From Rhytidiadelphus loreus (taxonomy: Eukaryota; Streptophyta; Bryopsida; Hypnales; Hylocomiaceae), in contig OX344762.1 of the NCBI GenBank assembly GCA_947034895.1, forward strand, positions 36,498,760 through 36,562,759: a stretch of DNA of 64,000 nt. Reading direction: 5' to 3'. Below the pieces are notes generated by a model. That model was given only the letters and a program-made list of their open reading frames with translations. It did not search any database and had not been told where the DNA came from. Each line of letters opens with the position of its first letter. The first letter of the stretch is position 1. Below, piece by piece: positions 23,865 to 34,100 of this stretch. Position numbers and translations under genes: made by a program.

Positions 23865-24529
23865 ACCTCCAAGCGAAAGATTGTGGGATAGTTGGACAAA
23901 GTTTCCACCATCAAGTTGATTCAATGCAAGGCACAGTTGGCTCCAAGACAAATCGAAGTCCATTTCTCACTAATTTAGGTGGATACTCTAGTTTTGGGGC
24001 CTTGAAATGTATTTACTCCATTTGCCCCGAATGAAATTAGTTTACTAGTAAATAATCTACTCTCATGTAAGTCCTCCTTCACCAAGCAATGCCTACATAA
24101 TCATGTTAGTGAGATGATTTGCAGTACCATAGTTTTAAACACATGAGAAATGAAGCAAAAAACACAATCCTCTTCTATAAATCCACTACGTACATGTGCA
24201 CTCCAATCCATGAAGTATTCTCTACCACCGTTACTTTGTTTGTGTTGATTAAAACAAACCTAGCTGGCATTCTGAACTATGAGCTTGAAGGTAGACAACT
24301 CACAAGAATGAAGGTGTTCCTCCATCTCCCACCCATATGTCTCAAACCAATGCTTTCTAGAGATGTCCTTTACCTTCAAGTGCCTCAATAAATACTGCTC
24401 ACACTCATAGTCACATATGGGACAACTAGAATTGAGAACTTGAAAGAGTGTAGAAAATTGAATTCCCTTTCTATTGGTTTTGCTTTCCGAGCTAGCAAAG
24501 AATTGTTCAAAATGTTGCCACCAAGTCAT
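23865..24529 (-). pseudogene. hAT-like transposase, N-terminal/central part (split by R1)
   Basis: From 24529 on minus: WWQHFEQFFASS, CPICDYECEQYLLRHLK, then, after a frame change, VTVVENTSWIGVHMYVVD, GTANHLTNMIM, KLISFGANGVNTFQGPKT and NCALH-stop-INLMVETLSN, ending YPTIFRLE at the R1 border. This is the hAT order: 'DexTtvDNxSWixvHxYvv', 'GTADNLT', 'GaDGvsvFQG' and 'HCvaHRTNLaveTLS'. Several stops and frame changes are present. The gene continues at 1355 on the same strand. Confidence 0.75.
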
Positions 24530-25577
24530 TGTCCTACCTACAACTTTTTGAACTGTAAATGCTTGAAGTCATGTTTTATGTAAGTTTCTCCCTTCTTGAG
24601 ATGTAGAAAAGGATTGCATTGCTCTTGTAGATCCTCTTGCTTCTATGTTTATCCAAATTATCACCTTTTGGGACCATAATTTTCTGCCTACTACTCACTG
24701 TACTACAGTTCTTGCACATTACTCTTGTCAAATTGCTTGTAGTGTTGAATTCACCTTCTGCCTATGTAAACTTACATGTCCAAACCTCCTTCTACCAATA
24801 CATGATGGTGTTGGGGGAAACTTTCTCTCTCTTCCATGTACCTTTCGGCTTATCTAGACTGGCAATCTCATGATTAAGGTACTCCACTGATACCATCGTG
24901 ACTGTAGATAGGGAAGGAAATGGGGCAATACACTAGGAAACAAGTCATCCAAATACATCTTCGATACACTCGTCATGTCCTCCTCTACGCTGATTAGAGC
25001 CTTTGCCGTGCTAAAAGGTAGGCAGTTACTCAAACTATGGAAGTTCCATGAAGAATCAAAGTTACGCACGTGGAAGTTCTCTAGCAACTTTAGTGTAGGC
25101 ACCATTGCACTATTTGCAACCCTGTACAACAAAACACACCACCAAAATCTAGAAGACCACAATAGAAAAACAAAAACCAAGCACAAAAGCACCTCAACAA
25201 AAAAAATGGAAATGAAATTGCAACATATGCACAGAGAGAATCACAATCATGGAGAAAGTGCAGCCAAAGAAGCCAAATTGAAAGCCCAAAATGCAACAAT
25301 TTATTGTCAAACCACACTTCTAAAATGCACAATTGCATACCAAAATTCCAAACTTACCATGATGCCATGCCATGCACTCAGATGTCCAATGTACAAATTT
25401 TGAAGAACATGAGCCTCTATTTCCCAATTGGAGTGAATGCATGAGAAAACAAAAACAAAAATGTCTCTTAACAGAAGTTCACAACATTTAGGAAGTACTA
25501 GCAACAATCTGCCTAACCACCTCCAATTTTGCAAAATCCAGACTATAAAATTGAAAGCGCAAGAAGTCAAAGTGCAC
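24530..25577. other. AT-rich tract, no gene recognised
   Basis: Probably includes degraded upstream sequence of the hAT-like element. Frames of up to 140 codons exist on both strands but are low-complexity and match nothing I know. Confidence 0.35.
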
Positions 25578-25890
25578 ATTAGATGGGTTTTCCCTACCGG
25601 GGAGGTCTGTGAGTTCCCAACCCCGAATTTGTCCAAAACTGCCGAAACAGGCCGTTCGTAGGCTCTGCTGACCTGGCTGAACAACTGCCATGTCCTTTTT
25701 TTCGAAAAAATAAAATAAAATAAAATAAAATTTTAACTTTGTTTTTCATTTTAAGAACTTTAAATTTTTTATTTTATTTTTTATTTTTTGAAAACAACAA
25801 CAACTGACACCCGCGTTCGATGGGGGCCGGGGGAACGGAACTGGGAACGGGCCTGAAACGGCCCTCCAGCCCCCCCGAATCCCATCTAAT
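25578..25890. repeat. Possible small inverted-repeat element and AAAAT-rich simple repeat
   Basis: CATTAGATGGGTTTTCCC at the left faces the complement of CATTAGATGGGATTCGG at the right, about 300 bases apart. Between them lies a TAAAATAAAATAAAAT simple repeat (25708-25735) followed by T-rich sequence (25740-25790) and a GC-rich tail (GGGGGCCGGGGG). No clear TSD, so this may be a degraded MITE or chance. Confidence 0.35.
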
Positions 25891-26640
25891 GATAGAATTA
25901 CAAACTCATTTTTTCATTCAAAAGAAATTCAATGCCAAATGAATGCACGTACAACCAAAAAGAAATAATTGTAGGAAGTGAATGTGAAATCCTATGCCCT
26001 TCGAGAGACCCTTGTGGTTAAATCCTACACCGTAGAGGAGAAGGTAATGCAATTTTTAGGGTGCAACATTGACAATCCAAATCTTATAGCTACCAATGCG
26101 AAGATTGGATGGCCTAAGTAAATTCCTTGCTAACCTTGTTCTTGCATCATGGTCAAAATTCAAAATGCAACCTACTTAATGCAATTCTGGCCTTAACATC
26201 AACTCTAGCTAATGCAACACTATTGATTTGCTTAATCACTTGCCTATACAATCAAATTGTAACTTCCATGTAATAAACAAAGTTTTATTTGCTCATTAGT
26301 TCAAACAATAAAAATCTCCAATAAAAATCTAAGCTACACACCATACAACCTTGTAACAAAAAACCCTTAGCAACTGCAATCGTCTACTAGATCTTAAGAA
26401 TCTTTGCACACATATACTCAAAGTGTAGTTACATTCTACGTGAAATAGCCAAATCAATCAATCGGGTATCACCTACAACTCACAATCGTCACCATAATCT
26501 ACTAGGTAGCAATTTGCCATTGACCTATACCTCACTCAATATGAGAACAATTGCTTACATATCCCTTGAGGTAGGATGCCAAATTGCCGTAACCAAATTG
26601 CTAATCACCTACTCAAGATCATTCATTCGAGTACAATAAA
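25891..26640. other. AT-rich spacer
   Basis: No gene, repeat array or terminus recognised. Confidence 0.35.
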
Positions 26641-26862
26641 CACTATATTATTAAGAAACCCGTGTTTTAGTTGGCATTTTGTAATTTTTTCAGACAGATT
26701 TTAGGTGATGTTGGAAAAACAACTTGTGTTTTTTCACGTCCAAGTTGACATCCAAATGTTATATTAGACGTGAAAAAACACAAGTTGTTTTTCACAACAT
26801 CACCTAAAATCTGTCTGAAAAAAATTACAAAACGCCAACTAAAATGTGGGTTTCTTATAGTG
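26641..26862. mobile_element. CACTA-type foldback MITE, family M1 (222 bp)
   Basis: It begins CACTATATTATTAAGAAACC and ends GGTTTCTTATAGTG, with AAA on both sides (26638-26640 and 26863-26865) as 3-bp TSD. The whole element is a hairpin: the GTGTTTTTTCACGTCCAA half pairs with the complementary half across a loop of about 25 bases. A second copy is at 57233-57452. Confidence 0.88.
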
Positions 26863-28250
26863 AAACAAATACAAGATCCAAACTAACCTGGTGACTTGTT
26901 GCAGACAAATTCCAAGGCTAACTGCTTATCAAACTCTACGCAATTTCAAACTACTAGTGATACTACAACTTAACATAAATGAAAATTGGCCAACATAATT
27001 ATAATTTCAAATCTTCTTCAATTGTTCCAAGAAAGATAGCAACTTAACTATTTGTTCCATTTAATCTTTCAGCTTACTTGACTCAACTGTAAACTAGACA
27101 ATTTAACACAATCCCTCACATACATCACCATTTGCCTTGCAGTGGATTGATTAGCTAGATCAACTTGTCACCAGTCTATTGCAATTGGGTAAACTCAAAG
27201 ATGCACTCCTAGATCTCTCTAAGTCTCATGGCATAACAATTAATTGATGATTTTAACGGGGATTTTAAACTCAAAATAAGAATCTACAAATTTACAAGGT
27301 GCTCAAACAAATGCAATTCACCCATTTACATAAGGCACATTGCAAATAGATCATTACACAATTTCAAATTGAAATAATGCACTAATACATCACCAATGAG
27401 CCATAATTGTCACATAAGCTTGGATATGAGCTGGGAAGAAAAAGAATACTTGACCCTTACAAAATAGTCCAATGACCACATGGCAATTTGCCCAATGTTT
27501 GATCCTAAGAGACACTAAGCTAATTAACCACCCTTCCAATCCTCCCAAATTGCCCTTTTCAAATTTACATTAATACCTTTTTACATTCACATTAATTATT
27601 TAGCAATTTGACTTTTTAAAACGGAAATGGAACAACATGTCTAATGTAGAAAGTAACAAGGGGCCAAAAGGGCAAATTGCTCAAAATTTCTATGTCTACA
27701 TCTTTCAAGGAAAATTTACTGAAATGAGATGTGCAACCCTATTTAGAATTAGGCTCAATGTCATTACAAGAAAAATGGGGCCTCAAGAGGGACATGAAAT
27801 TGGACTAGCAATAATGTCACCTCCTAAAAAAATTAAATTTTTTCTCCAAAAAATATCAGTTTTTTTAATAATATAATAATTGTAGTCTTTGTTGGCCAAA
27901 ATTTAACCAACTAGGACAATGATTCTTCAATTTAAAATAAATAAATTATGACATCACTACTATTCCACATTTGGGGGCCTTCTTCAAGCTTCATTCTTCT
28001 TGTACTGTTTAGATGGAATTTTTACAAACAACTCTCAATGCAGTTGCTTTAGTTCCAATAAACTCTTCATGCCCATTGACAATGTTCTCCTTTGGTTTCA
28101 ATTTCTAGCATTGAATTGTACATTTGCATATATGATCATACCATAGTATCCTGCTAACATATTTTATAAGCCTTGAAAATTTGAATGTTACCTTGGGGAT
28201 ATTTATTCAATACAATTTAGAGCATCTCCTATCTCAATTTAGGATTTATT
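26863..28250. other. AT-rich spacer
   Basis: No coding sequence recognised. The 79-codon frame near 27640 has no family resemblance. Confidence 0.35.
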
Positions 28251-29280
28251 CACTAGTAGAATACGCTATAAATTACTGTTGTTTATGATTGTGCAACCGG
28301 TCATTTAGAACAATTATGACAATTGTATGACTGAAGCATGATTTTGGCTTCAAAGTAATATGGGACAAGTAATTACACGCAAAGCAATCATTTATTTATT
28401 TTCATTGAGGTGCAATGTGGAAGTTCATTAGTGCGTGATAATATGGGGTGGATGACGTGGTTACGAGATACATAAACAAATGGAAGAAAATGCTAACATT
28501 GTGGTTTAGGATTGGCTGGTTTAGAAGTGCCCCTTTTCATGTTGAATGTGAGAATGTATTGATATGGCACATGTTTAGTCACCTTAGTATCATTTTGTAG
28601 TCATTATGGCTTGTGCTATAGTGATTATTTAGTCATTGTGGAGCTAAATGCAAACATTAATGAAGATATGCATGTGCAAACATAGTGTTATTCTTCATAG
28701 TAGTGCAATTTGAGCAGACTAGAAATAATTGTCAATTGATTGGTGAATGGATTATGTAGTCATTTTTTTGTGGGATAAGAGTGATTGCCAATGATTCCAA
28801 GAATTCTAGTGTGCTTTACCGCCATTGGGATAGAGTCATATAGTCTACTAACTACTATAAAATGACTAGTAGATTCCAAGCTGCATTGTTGAGCAAACAT
28901 AAAGATTAGGATTTATGACTCAAAAATGACTCGAACAAATAACTTTGATAATATTTAAAAATGACATGTATGTGAAGACCTTTATAAGGACATGATAGGC
29001 AAAATATAGATGGTAGTTTATTTAGGGAAAAACTAGAAAGCATCATCAAGGTTATCAGAGAGACACTAAAGTGTTCATGCAATTGGTACTCACATCATGT
29101 AGCTATCATTTAGATTTGTTTATGTACAATACACATTGACAGGTCCTACACACATGGCTCCATCTATACTACATTGTACAACTTCATTTCATTGCTTTCA
29201 TGAACTTGTCCTCCCAAAGAGCTATACAACCAAGGGCATCTTTGACCTCATGTTGCTCATCTTGTAGGTTTGGATACTAG
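28251..29280 (+). mobile_element. E5: left end of an E1-like CACTA element, interrupted by E2
   Basis: CACTAGTAGAATACGC at 28251 is a CACTA terminus. It is followed by repeated AGTCATT/AATGACT motifs (for example at about 28610-28640 and 28750-28930), the same subterminal motif as E1. About 930 bases in, on minus, lies the end of a Transposase_23 domain, where E1 has its own (1.14 kb from its end). The matching half of that domain lies beyond E2 at 56095-56282. The right terminus of E5 was not found, so E5 is probably truncated. Confidence 0.65.
29184..29276 (-). pseudogene. E5 tnp1-like Transposase_23 domain, C-terminal half
   Basis: Read on minus from 29276: YPNLQDEQHEVKDALGCIAL, then WEDKFMKAMK and a TGA at 29184-29186. 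It aligns without gaps to the E1 exon MYPNDDTDQLVIQDAKGS...WDSKYIKL. Its upstream half lies on minus at 56095-56282. When the E2 insertion and one CTAG are removed the two halves are in frame and the spacing equals that of E1. Confidence 0.7.
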
Positions 29281-29308
29281 AAGGCCATATTCATTAAATT
29301 GAGACAAT
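29281..29308 (+). repeat. E2 left terminal inverted repeat
   Basis: AAGGCCATATTCATTAAATT followed by GAGACAAT; all 28 bases are identical to the inverted right end (56063-56090) and to the start of E4 (59103-59130). Beyond base 28 the ends differ (ATAGTCATT against GTGGATTCTC). The GGCC near the tip and the ATTAAATTGAGAC core are the recognisable parts. Confidence 0.85.
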
Positions 29309-29849
29309 ATAGTCATTTTGAGAACTTAAGGCCCCTCCTTTCAAAGATAAATTGTTGAAGGCGAAGATAAAAATAGGCAAGTCGTTAGAAGGCTGAGAGC
29401 AATCCCACACCAAAACAATTAAGAAACGTGAATGTGCAAAATGCAATTCCACATGAGTTGTGTAACAAGATGTAATATTTATAAAAGCGGGTCCCTTTAC
29501 ATTGAAGAACATAAATTTACTTGAATCAACTTCTCTCACTTCTCTATATACTTCACTTCCTAGGAAATGATATCCCGGTATATCTAATCTTCTTAAGTCT
29601 AATGATTGAATGTCTTGTGTAAAAATGTAGAGGCTATGTGCACAGAGAGCACTCACCTTTACTAAAAATTGGTTTTTGTATATGAATGACTATTCTATTA
29701 ATAGTAATGATCCTTCCACAAAAAGAAGACCTCTATGAATGAGGATCACTCGGCAAACCATCGTTCTTGGATTAAGAACTGCTATTTGTTGCCTCCTTGG
29801 CTGCCTCCAAGGCTTATAACTTGGCCAATCCTCTGAAGATATCCTCGCG
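29309..29849. other. E2 left subterminal tract
   Basis: About 540 bases between the terminus and the first gene block. A 120-codon minus frame (29294-29656) overlaps the terminus and resembles nothing I know. Probably non-coding. Confidence 0.4.
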
Positions 29850-30641
29850 TCAAGAAGGCTTGGGTGATCCACTGTCTTTGCTGAAAGTATTGAACATCCC
29901 CATCATCATTAAATCCTTGGCCTCTCTCTTCTGCTTTCGTTCACGTCGCGGAATCTCGGTATTGGAAAGAGACCTAGAACCTCGAGGAGGCGGCTGTGGT
30001 ATCGATCTATTCACAATGCTTATGTACGGATCGGCAGTTGTTGTTGATCGTGTGTAATTTGTCCGCCGTATGTCTCGAAGAGTTGTTCGCCGGGAAATAG
30101 GTATAGCGGAAGGCAAAGATACTCCGCCCACGGATTTGGAGGGAAACGAAATAGGAATCTCTACGAGGCGTGGAACCTGCTGTGCATTGCATGCACCCAA
30201 CGGTACACCATTTATCCGATCCCCAACCTTGGGATCTATATTGATCTCCTCGCTCTGGACAGATTGATGTGTGATCGTCACCGGCAACAACACTCCATCC
30301 TCGAGACGAGGATCCATACCCCGGTCTTTGTCATCCGCATACAATTTTCTGTGCGGGGTGTTTGGGGTTCGCAAAGTCGGCGACTGTGAACGCAATCGAC
30401 TTGGGGTGGAGCTGGCCCTCTTCATCGGCGACGGCGAGTAAATCGGTGTCCTCATGGGACCCCGACTAGGTGGGCTATCTACCACGCCTTCCTTCACATT
30501 CCCCTTCGAGAAGTTGATGGCCGCCGAAGCCGCATCGGTGGCCGAGCCCAGGAAGTAAGGCTTAGAATAGGAAGACGGCACGAAGCTCCCTCCAATCGAG
30601 CCGGACCTCATTGAAAGTGACACGTCCGATCCAGACAGCAA
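29850..30641 (-). CDS. E2 Ser/Arg/Pro-rich protein, unrecognised
   Basis: Open frame of about 263 residues, reading open upstream towards 30690. The product is low-complexity and basic: SPSPMKRASSTPSRLRSQSP and TPNTPHRKLYADDKDRG, then IPISFPSKSVGGVSLPSAIP, ISRRTTLRDIRR, and a Lys/Arg-rich tail (RRERKQKREAKD). There is no catalytic motif or membrane segment. It lies just downstream (same strand) of the FCP1-like gene and of an array of the E2 palindrome. It could be a last exon of that gene or a separate nuclear protein. Composition and length favour real coding. No function is assigned. Confidence 0.45.
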   Translation of the reverse strand: MLSGSDVSLSMRSGSIGGSFVPSSYSKPYFLGSATDAASAAINFSKGNVKEGVVDSPPSRGPMRTPIYSPSPMKRASSTPSRLRSQSPTLRTPNTPHRKLYADDKDRGMDPRLEDGVLLPVTITHQSVQSEEINIDPKVGDRINGVPLGACNAQQVPRLVEIPISFPSKSVGGVSLPSAIPISRRTTLRDIRRTNYTRSTTTADPYISIVNRSIPQPPPRGSRSLSNTEIPRRERKQKREAKDLMMMGMFNTFSKDSGSPKPS

Positions 30642-30721
30642 GCTCCTCGTCAGTGGTTCCCTCCATTGGAGAAAGTGTAGAACGGATCCTCCGACCTATA
30701 GCAATGGTAGTGAACAAACAT

Positions 30722-30940
30722 CTTTTACAATTATCCTCGACCCAAAGATAAAACACATCCTTCACAATTATCCTCGACCCAAAGATAACACACATCCCCC
30801 ACAATTATCCTCGACCCAAAGATAACACACATCCTTCACAATTATCCTCGACCCAAAGATAACACACATCCCCCACAATTATCCTCGACCCAAAGATAAC
30901 ACACATCCCCCACAATTATCCTCGACCCAAAGATAACTCA
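30722..30940. repeat. E2 tandem array of half-broken palindromes (about 38-bp units)
   Basis: About six units, each ATTATCCTCGACCCAAAGAT followed by AACACACATCC-type linker. Every unit carries the same damaged right arm (CAAAGATAA instead of CGAGGATAA), so the array spread after the damage. It belongs to the same motif family as the arrays at 42650-42990, 50290-50480 and 63098-63410. Confidence 0.85.
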
Positions 30941-31131
30941 ATATGGAAGACAAACACATGTTGAACAAAACAGTACAACCAAAAGAGGCTAGAAAACTTG
31001 ATTACAAGTTCAAAATTTTACTAATTCACAAGAATGAAATGTACATAAAAATCCGTATTCACAAAAATAATGTACAACAAGTTCTATGATTGACTGAGAC
31101 ACTAAGAAGTTTATTTCTTCCTTCGTCTCTC
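30941..31131. other. Spacer downstream of FCP1-like gene
   Basis: AT-rich tract, probably the 3' untranslated region of the minus-strand phosphatase gene. No motif assigned. Confidence 0.3.
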
Positions 31132-34100
31132 TTATTCAATCACTAGATTCATCCCCTGCAACACGAATCGCGACTCGAATGCCTTGGCGGACATCCTCAT
31201 CTCATCTAATATATAATTGGCTTGATTGTCGGATGCGACCAAGGGCGACACACCTAGACGGTTCCGATCTACGAACTCACGAAGGCGTCCGAGTGGACAC
31301 TCCTCGTGTAGTTTCTTCAGCCACGGAATGAGAGTGCCGACGAGCACATTGTCTCCACGCATGTACGGGTTCCAACCCTCAAGGTATATGCAATTCCCGT
31401 TCTCATTGAGGATGCCCTTTTGCGGAGAATCATCGATGAGAATGGTATTGTTCTTGTTGAAGGAGTTGGGATCCTGAGGGTCCAGGAACAATTCCTCATC
31501 AAGCACTTTGAAGAGCAGAGTCTTCCACGGACTCCCAGCTTGATGAAGAAATTTCCCTTCGGAGGTTTCTACCCTCCTGCAGTTGTCCTGACCTAGGATG
31601 TGGTAGGGAGCCTTGCAGTTCTGGAAGAGGAAACTTGCAACGGGCTCCACTGTCTTCTTGAACATAGAGCTCCAAACTACGACGCGGTTCGAAATCTTTG
31701 AAACCTCGTCTAAGAACTCGCGCACATTGGGACGAACGAAGACAGCCTTCATCCCAATGAGGGTGGGGGTTCGATGGGAGAATATATTATCTCGGACTGT
31801 GTAATGTTTTTTCTTCTTATGGGGTGTGGGCGCTTAATTACCCACCCTTGGTAATTAATCGGACACAACCAGGTTCTAGGGGTTAACTAAATTCTAACCT
31901 AACGGGTGACTAAGCGTAGGTCCATTGTGCCTTCCAAGCAATGGATCTTTTTTCCTAAGTTCCTAATTTCCGCAGGTGACAACGGAGTTGCCCCGATTGG
32001 CAAGGAAATAGTCTGGGCTAACCGTCCCCTAACGGTAACCTATACGGACTACTACCGAATCTATCCTAATCTATGGGAATCTAAGGCTAATTAACCCTTC
32101 CTAGTACTGATGGGGGATGCCTAAGTTCCGTCCATGATTTCCTATGTCAATTGGATGTGCTTAATTTCTTAAGGTGGTTGGCTAATGGAATTCCTAAACT
32201 CAATGGTTCTTCTCTATCTAACCTTAACTCGTGATTCAACTTAAATTCCAACTTAAAGTAGACCCTTAGTTTAACTCTTCGGGTTTAAGCTAACTCTAAC
32301 TCCCACTTTGGTCTTTTAACCTAACCGGTCTTTTACTAATCTATTTTATCTTCCTTCTAATTAATTTTACCTTCTAATCTACCTTATCCTTTTTCCCTAA
32401 TTTAATTTATCTTTTCTTTAATCTAATTTAGCTTCTAATCTAATTTATCTTCTAGTCTAATTTATCTTGTTCCCCTAATTTAATTTATCCTCCCTCTAAT
32501 CTACTTTATCTTCTAATCTATTTTATCTCTTTCCCTAATTTAATTTATCTTTTCTTTGATCTAATTTAGCTTCTAATATAATTTATCTTGTTCCCCTAAT
32601 TTAATTTCCTTTTCTTCTCTATAATAAGTTTATGTTACCTAGGGTAATTTTTATCCGCTAATTTAACCTTAATTCCTACTTGGATTATTTTGTTCCTAAT
32701 CTAATTTTTCTTAACGTCTAATTTGTTCCAAATTCTCACCTATTTCGTAATCTAATTCCTATTCTAACCTAGCCCAATTTGGTCGTTTGGGTGGTCAAAC
32801 CCCATGCATGAGATGGGTTTAGGTACTTCTAGTCCTAATCGATGAGCTTCTATGTCTAACTTAAGGTTCCCCCTAATTCCTATTTGCTAATCGAGGTTAA
32901 CCACTAATTACAAGAATTAGGGTTGATTAAACAAACATGAGTAGTTAGATTAACAACGTACCTGATGGCTGGCCGCGGTTGCGAAATCTTCTTCCGGTCC
33001 TCCGGCCACGTGCTCATACTCCATCGGAGTCGTGTGTAAAAATGTGCCTATGGCTTTTAGAATTAACAAAGTGTAGTCCAAGCATGTACGTTCTAAGGGG
33101 CTCCTCTACCTTCCTCTTTCTCCTTCTCTCTCCTTTTCCTTCTCTCTCCTTCTTTCCCTCTAGTACTATTCCACCAACCCTTAAATATGGACTTACACCT
33201 ATAACGCTAATTTATGGAAGGTCTAACTACCCACTTACGCCGTCACTCCTTTGCGTCATCCCAATCCTCCTTCTAATGGCCACCACGGTCCCGTGGGATT
33301 TCCTTACACTCTTTGGGCGAGGTTACTATTGATCATCTTCCTCCTCTCTCCCTATTTGATCCGATCTTCTCCTAACCTCCTCCCATTGTTTGTCTTGTAT
33401 TGTCAGAGGGAGGTGAGGATCTTGAGTGCGGTGTAAGCGGCGATACGTGGAGCTTGTTTCTTCCCTCCTTGTTTTAACTTGAAGTCCAAGAGGGAAGCCT
33501 CGACTAGGCCTTCTTTTTATCCCCCTTTTCGTCTTGGTTTCTCCTTTTTTTTCTTCTTCTTCTTCGGCTATCGTGGTGCACATACCAATAAAATGTAAAA
33601 ATTAGGTTTATTTCCCTAATTTATTTACACTTAGCCTTTTTGAAGTATGAACCAAAAAATCCTTTAGACCTTTTTTTGGTATTAAATTTCAAAATAGAAA
33701 TTCTCCAAAATAAATATAAATGTCCATTCTTCTATTTCTTTTCTATATTTTTTCTATTCTCTTTTTGCAAAATCATTTCTTTTGAAATTGATGTTTTTTT
33801 AAAGATAAAGAGAAATATTTTATGCCTTGAGTTATAAATTTTAAAATCCTAGTTCAAACCATTGTAATGGTTGTACAAAAATAATCACATGGGAGTTCAT
33901 AGCCTGACTGGTCATTAGTACCACCCACCCACCCACTATGGGTGGACAATTATTTGGCTCCCTTCCATTCTATGCCTAGTAGTTTTCAAACTACCTCATT
34001 AATACCCCTATGAGGTGTTTCCCACCAAATTAGTAACTATATGATGGCTTTCTTTTGCCAAACTCACCATCTTGCTTGTGACGGCTCCATGTAGTGGTGT

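Noticed and set aside
25578..25890. Complete MITE with TIR CATTAGATGGG
   Set aside because: The inverted match is short and no direct duplication flanks it; kept only as a low-confidence repeat.
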